A stretch of DNA of 57,980 nt from Spirulina sp. CCY15215 (GTDB lineage Bacteria; Cyanobacteriota; Cyanobacteriia; Cyanobacteriales; Spirulinaceae), in contig NZ_JACSWA010000361.1 in the NCBI RefSeq assembly GCF_016888125.1, positions 1 through 57,980 on the forward strand, given 5' to 3'. Each line of letters starts with the position of its first letter. The first letter of the stretch is position 1. Position numbers and translations under genes: made by a program. The notes beneath the pieces were generated by a model, which did no database searches, was not told the origin of the DNA, and saw only the letters and a list, made by a program, of their open reading frames with translations. This document shows, one piece after another, positions 54,052-57,980 of this stretch.

Positions 54052-55401
54052 ATGACTCAAACCTCCCTCAGTGAAACCCAGAGTAGCGTCGATCTCAGCG
54101 CTTTAGCCAAAAACGCAGCGACCATTCTCGCCTTGCAAACCGTAGGTGTCACCCTGACCTACCTCGCGCAAATTTTTCTGGCGCGATGGATGGGAAAAAC
54201 CGAGTATGGCCTCTATGAATATGTCATTTCTTGGTCATTAGTTCTCGCCATTCCTGCCAGTTTGGGCTTACCTCGTGCGGTTTTACGCTTTATATCCGAA
54301 TATCGCGTCCGACAGGAATGGGGGGAATTACGAGGCTTGATTTTAAGCAGTTGGCAATTAACAGCAGGAGTGGGTTTGCTTCTCTGTTTAGCAGCAACTG
54401 AAATCATCGCGCTTCTCGATCGCCACGAGAGCTTTCCCTATGCCCCAGTTTTGCTCATCGGCGTTTGGCTTGTCCCCCTACAGGCATTAATTCAACTCCA
54501 AGAAGATATGGCTCGCGGGGTGGATAATATCCCCTTAGCCTATGGACCCTCAAAGGTACTCTGGCCGCTTTTAGTGCTAGGAAGTGGGTTTTTCCTCTTG
54601 CACCAAAATCTCGGTTTGACAGGGACATCAATGATCCGCATGGCACTTCTGACCCTATTAATCATAGTGGTCTTTCAAGTTTCCTATTTGTGGTTCAAAT
54701 TCGACCGGGAAATTGGCGATGTCAAACCCATTTATAAATCTCGTCAATGGCTGTTAGTTGCGCTTCCTTTGCTATTAGATCGCACATTTGAGGTGTTATT
54801 AACCCAAACCGATATTCTCATGGTAGGGTCCCTAGTAGGTGCCGGGGCTGTGGGCATTTATAGTGCAGCAGCAAAAACAGCATTATGGGCTAATTTTGTT
54901 TTACAGAGTCTTAACTTGGTTGCCTCTCCTGCTTATGCCATTCTTTATGCGAAAGGCGATCGCGAAGGATTGCAAAAAGTGGTGGGTACTGTAACATTAT
55001 GGATTTTTGCTCCCTCGGTGGCGATCTCTATCAGTTTAGTCATTTTTGCCCAACCCATTCTCAGCGTTTTCGGTCCGGAATTTGTAGCAGCACAGTGGGC
55101 TTTAAAAATTCTTATTATTGGGCAATTGGTGGATGTATTATGCGGCTCTGTTGGTAATTTGATGGTGATGACAGGTCATCAAAATAAATCTGTTATTGTT
55201 TCCAGTTGTTGTGCCTTGGTTAATGTGGGATTAAATGCCATTCTCATCCCCCAATTTGGGGCAGTAGGAGCGGCGATCGCCACAACCTGTACTTTAGGTG
55301 CTTGGAATGTTTGGCTTTGTATTTTGGTGATAAAATATATAAAGATAAATCCCTCAATTTTGTACTCTTTTGGAATCGGTAAAAACTTTGTATCTGATTG
55401 A
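54052..55401 (+). CDS. Oligosaccharide flippase / MATE-like polysaccharide exporter
   Basis: A 449-residue membrane protein with about twelve helices, of the Wzx/MOP flippase type. Signatures: AKNAATILALQTVGVTLTYLAQIFLARWMG (shown as LAQIFLARWMGKTEYGLYEY, about 38-57) and VGAGAVGIYSAA (about 263-274). Flips lipid-linked sugars or exports small products. It lies 59 bp after the sbnB-like gene on the same strand, in a spacer with HIP1-like sites. Thus the fourth gene of the cluster and its likely exporter. ATG at 54052; the frame is open upstream into sbnB but without a better start. Confidence 0.85.
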   Translation: MTQTSLSETQSSVDLSALAKNAATILALQTVGVTLTYLAQIFLARWMGKTEYGLYEYVISWSLVLAIPASLGLPRAVLRFISEYRVRQEWGELRGLILSSWQLTAGVGLLLCLAATEIIALLDRHESFPYAPVLLIGVWLVPLQALIQLQEDMARGVDNIPLAYGPSKVLWPLLVLGSGFFLLHQNLGLTGTSMIRMALLTLLIIVVFQVSYLWFKFDREIGDVKPIYKSRQWLLVALPLLLDRTFEVLLTQTDILMVGSLVGAGAVGIYSAAAKTALWANFVLQSLNLVASPAYAILYAKGDREGLQKVVGTVTLWIFAPSVAISISLVIFAQPILSVFGPEFVAAQWALKILIIGQLVDVLCGSVGNLMVMTGHQNKSVIVSSCCALVNVGLNAILIPQFGAVGAAIATTCTLGAWNVWLCILVIKYIKINPSILYSFGIGKNFVSD

Positions 55402-55433
55402 GAAATACTAATTGAGAAATACTAACTTAATAA

Positions 55434-55791
55434 TTATTCTGATAGAAGGCGATCGCAGATTTTCAGTGCTGTTGCATCTCCCACACCTTTAACTCGTTCT
55501 CTAAAATCAACTAAAGATTCAAATTCCTTCTCCTTCCGTGCTTCAACAAGATTCTTAACAATATTGTTAATATTACTAATGCCTTTCAACAGTGATTTTA
55601 GTTCATTTTGAGTTAAGCGAGTATGATATTCTAATAGTTGAGATTCAAACTTTGCGATCGCGATCTGATTTCTCAGAACTGGGTTTAGAAATGGCGATCG
55701 CCTTCTGGGGAATGCTTACAAAATTATTTTGTTTGCGACTATCCCGACCAATTAATGCTTTAATCTGGTCGATCTTATCATTAACCTCCAT
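55434..55791 (-). pseudogene. Frameshifted helix-hairpin-helix gene
   Basis: On the minus strand an ATG at 55791 opens 48 codons (MEVNDKIDQIKALIGRDSRK) that end at TGA. In the next frame the reading continues coherently: LLEYHTRLTQNELKSLLKGI, then FESLVDFRERVKGVGDATALK, given as RVKGVGDATALK, and stops at 55434. The second part contains a helix-hairpin-helix (VKGVGDATALKI), a DNA-binding motif. One base shift near a GCGATCGC site joins both halves into about 118 residues. It may be a real pseudogene, a sequencing error, or two overlapping small genes. Family unknown. Confidence 0.6.
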
Positions 55792-56037
55792 GCCAGCACA
55801 GCGAAATGGAATTTTTTGTTAGGATTTTTTATTTTGGGCGATCGCTTAACTCAGAAGATTATCATCACAATAAAAACAAAAATGCTCACTTTACATAAAA
55901 TTTTATAAAAACAACACAAAAAGTTACAATTTTACAAAATCTTGACAATGATTTGTCGAGAAAGAAAAATCGAGACATTTTCCGAAAGTTCGAGCTTCAG
56001 ATTATGATCGAGATTGGCAAATACCGAACGCAGCTAT
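55792..56037. other. AT-rich spacer upstream of tandem ParA genes
   Basis: About 246 bp of AT-rich sequence with a TTGACA at 55942-55947 but no good -10. No parS-like iteron or inverted repeat was recognised. Likely promoter of the ParA pair. Confidence 0.4.
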
Positions 56038-56934
56038 ATGGGATACATTGTTTCGATCGCGAACATGAAAGGGGGTGTGGGAAAGACCACCATTGCAGTT
56101 AACTTGGCGACTTGTCTAGCACGCGATCGCCAAAAGCGGGTCTTGATTGTCGATCTCGACACCCAAATCAATGCTACCCTCAGCATGATGCCCCCCTTGT
56201 ACTTTGCCAAGTTAAAACAAGAAAGGCGTACTCTGAAAACCCTTGTTCATCAAACCATTAGAACCGACACGGAAGAACGACTGGCGATCGAAAAAATCAT
56301 CTATCGCGATATATGTCAAATAAAGGGGCTAGATATCCTAGCCGGAGATGTAGAATTGTATGATGATTTTGTTTTATCTGCTTTAATTGCCGGCAAATCT
56401 CAATCTCATCAACAAGACTTTGAACGCACTTGGAATAATGTTGAAAATAATCTCATTCGTGTTCTTCTCAAGCCTATTATTAAACAGTATGATTTGATTT
56501 TGCTTGACTTTCCTCCAGGAGATAGTTTAATTACGCGCAGTGCTTTACTCGCCAGTCATTTTTATTTAATTCCAGCCAAAGCAGAACCCCTTTCTGTCGT
56601 CGGAATTGGTTTGCTAGAAAGCCGCATCGAACAACTGAAAAAAGTCAATCGAGGTGCGATCGAATCACTGGGAATTGTCTATACATCTCGCGGACAAGTA
56701 ACCGATATGGAACGTAAAGTTAAGTATCGTCTCGAACAAGAATTTGGCGCAGAGAAAATCTTTTCTACAGAAATTCCTCTCAATGTTGATGTTGCCCGTG
56801 CAGTTGATGAGTTTCAACCCGTTGTTCTTAATAGTCCCGATTCTTCTGGAGCCAAAGCATTTGTTAAACTCGCCCCGGAATTTTTGCGGAAATTAGTCAA
56901 AATTGTTAAGAGTAAAAGAGAAAATAAACGCTAA
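56038..56934 (+). CDS. ParA/MinD-type ATPase, first of a tandem pair
   Basis: A 298-residue deviant Walker-type ATPase. The Walker A motif is KGGVGKTT (11-18) with the signature Lys11, the switch I region is DLDTQINAT (about 40-48) and switch II is LLDFPPGDS (about 158-166). Such ATPases position cargo on the nucleoid: plasmids, chromosomes, carboxysomes or chemosensory arrays. No ParB, McdB or other partner is in the window, so cargo is unknown. ATG 56038 is preferred over an upstream TTG eight codons earlier. The second copy begins 58 bp later. Confidence 0.9.
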   Translation: MGYIVSIANMKGGVGKTTIAVNLATCLARDRQKRVLIVDLDTQINATLSMMPPLYFAKLKQERRTLKTLVHQTIRTDTEERLAIEKIIYRDICQIKGLDILAGDVELYDDFVLSALIAGKSQSHQQDFERTWNNVENNLIRVLLKPIIKQYDLILLDFPPGDSLITRSALLASHFYLIPAKAEPLSVVGIGLLESRIEQLKKVNRGAIESLGIVYTSRGQVTDMERKVKYRLEQEFGAEKIFSTEIPLNVDVARAVDEFQPVVLNSPDSSGAKAFVKLAPEFLRKLVKIVKSKRENKR

Positions 56935-56992
56935 AATAGAAGCCCTAACATTAACTTAATTTTTGACTGAACTTTCATTGGGAGATATTTGC

Positions 56993-57868
56993 ATGGCATC
57001 GGTTCTAACTACAATTAACATGAAAGGAGGAGTTGGTAAAACGACTCTGACGGTTAATCTTGCAACTTGTTTGGTCAAGAATTTCGCCAAGCGGGTTCTT
57101 ATCGTTGATTTAGACTCGCAAATTAGTGCCACATTAAGCGTGATTTCTCCTCATGATTTCTCTCGCTTGCGGAAAGGAAGACGAACAATTAGTTATCTAA
57201 TTGATAAGGTAATTCGCCCTTATATTTCTCGAAAATATTCTACTGAAGATATGATCGTAGAATCCGTTGCTGAGGTTGCAGGATTAGATTTATTACCAGG
57301 AGATATTGAACTTTATGATGAATATACGATCGCGGAAACTTTGTATAAGAAAGCAACTAATGAAGACATCACAAAGTTTTCTGAAGTTTGGGAACATTTT
57401 GAGAGTATTTTAATTAAAAGCATTCTCATGCCTGTTATCGATCGCTACGATTTCATTCTGATTGATTGCGCTCCAGGCTATAATCTTTTAACTCGAAGTG
57501 CAATTGTATCCAGTAATTTCTATTTATTACCTGCCAGACCTGAACCTTTATCTTTAATTGGTATTCAACTTTTAGAAAGAAGGATTGAAAAACTAAAAAA
57601 ACAGTACGATCCTGCACTTGATGTAAATTTATTAGGCATTGTTTTTATTCTCTCCGGTGGAATGTTTAGCGGACGCTATTACAATCAAGTAATCCAACGA
57701 ATTGAGCAAGATTTTGCCGAGAATAAAATTTTTAAAAACCGAGTCCCTATGGATGTTAATGTTGCTAAAGCAGTTGATAATTTTACCCCCGTTGTTCTCA
57801 ACACTCCTAATTCATCAGGAGCAAAAGCGTTTATTAAAATAGCAGAAGAATTTATGCAGAAAGTTTAA
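56993..57868 (+). CDS. ParA/MinD-type ATPase, second of a tandem pair
   Basis: A 291-residue paralogue of the preceding gene with Walker A KGGVGKTT (11-18), DLDSQISAT and IDCAPGYN in the same order. Both end with a VAKAVD/VARAVD motif and SSGAKAF near the C-terminus. ATG 56993 has a GGGAG Shine-Dalgarno. The pair is a duplication that has diverged; whether they form heterodimers is open. The partner might lie beyond the window's right edge. Confidence 0.9.
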   Translation: MASVLTTINMKGGVGKTTLTVNLATCLVKNFAKRVLIVDLDSQISATLSVISPHDFSRLRKGRRTISYLIDKVIRPYISRKYSTEDMIVESVAEVAGLDLLPGDIELYDEYTIAETLYKKATNEDITKFSEVWEHFESILIKSILMPVIDRYDFILIDCAPGYNLLTRSAIVSSNFYLLPARPEPLSLIGIQLLERRIEKLKKQYDPALDVNLLGIVFILSGGMFSGRYYNQVIQRIEQDFAENKIFKNRVPMDVNVAKAVDNFTPVVLNTPNSSGAKAFIKIAEEFMQKV

Positions 57869-57900
57869 ATTTAAGGGTGCATCTCAGTTTTGTAAAAATA

Positions 57901-57964
57901 GCGAGCAAGATGCTCGCACTACCCCCATTATGGTTTATTGTAGTGGGAGCGTCTCGCTCCCTAG
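57901..57964. repeat. Inverted copy of the 10679-10743 hairpin element
   Basis: Two hairpins, GAGCAagaTGCTC and GGGAGCGtctCGCTCCC, in reverse order to the element inside the 10666-10757 repeat. Sequence between differs. The terminal GGGACTTACGCA repeats are not seen before the window ends at 57980. Confidence 0.8.
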
Positions 57965-57980
57965 CTCTAATTATTCGGAG

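Noticed and set aside
55592-55822. 76-codon plus-strand frame
   Set aside because: Antisense to the helix-hairpin-helix pseudogene, which explains the sequence better.

Overview
The window is cyanobacterial chromosome. Direct evidence is the complete allophycocyanin operon (apcA, apcB, apcC), biliverdin reductase, a plant-type [2Fe-2S] ferredoxin, an AgrE/ArgZ arginine dihydrolase, and hundreds of GCGATCGC (HIP1) palindromes in and between genes. The genus cannot be named from this sequence. Nothing heterocyst-specific is visible. No rRNA, CRISPR array, intact transposase or phage module was found.

Layout. (1) 1-18 kb, housekeeping and signalling: a DnaK with a type II DnaJ; two tandem membrane-anchored periplasmic binding proteins without permeases; a DUF212 protein; GGPP synthase; a PP2C phosphatase; a UbiB-family kinase; a Ser/Thr kinase; an Rre1/Ycf29-type response regulator; a ClC channel with CBS and USP domains. 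(2) 18-31 kb, accessory and decaying: murF, then toxin-antitoxin pieces, a translationally coupled GTPase/WD40 pair, a PIN toxin module, a truncated DUF5615 toxin, chorismate mutase, SppA, and a deletion scar joining a solute-binding lipoprotein to a histidine kinase. A remnant of a large secreted adhesin, a Uma2 protein, and stray copies of pieces of aroH and agrE also lie here. (3) 31-44 kb, metabolism and light harvesting: agrE, a RecB-like nuclease, tRNA-Asp, ferredoxin, bvdR, an HD-like protein, apcABC, a probable pseudokinase and cyanobacterial conserved proteins. (4) 44-51 kb, transport and envelope: nucleoside and nucleobase transporters, a TIGR03032 protein and a secreted TPR protein. 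(5) 51-58 kb: a four-gene cluster (sulfotransferase, SbnA, SbnB, flippase) predicted to make 2,3-diaminopropionate, then a broken helix-hairpin-helix gene and two tandem orphan ParA ATPases.

How genes fit together. Biliverdin reductase and the apc genes belong to bilin and phycobilisome metabolism. DnaK/DnaJ and an Rre1-like regulator suggest stress response. The sulfotransferase-SbnA-SbnB-flippase run looks like one transcription unit for a secreted or surface product built on diaminopropionate. The GTPase/WD40 pair resembles NTPase-plus-sensor conflict systems, and its neighbourhood of toxin-antitoxin genes fits that reading.

The best candidates for an undescribed system are the diaminopropionate/sulfotransferase/flippase cluster and the GTPase/WD40 pair. 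The orphan ParA pair is third. Small repeats are plentiful: three families of short interspersed palindromic elements, a 7-bp repeat family at gene ends, and several local tandem arrays.
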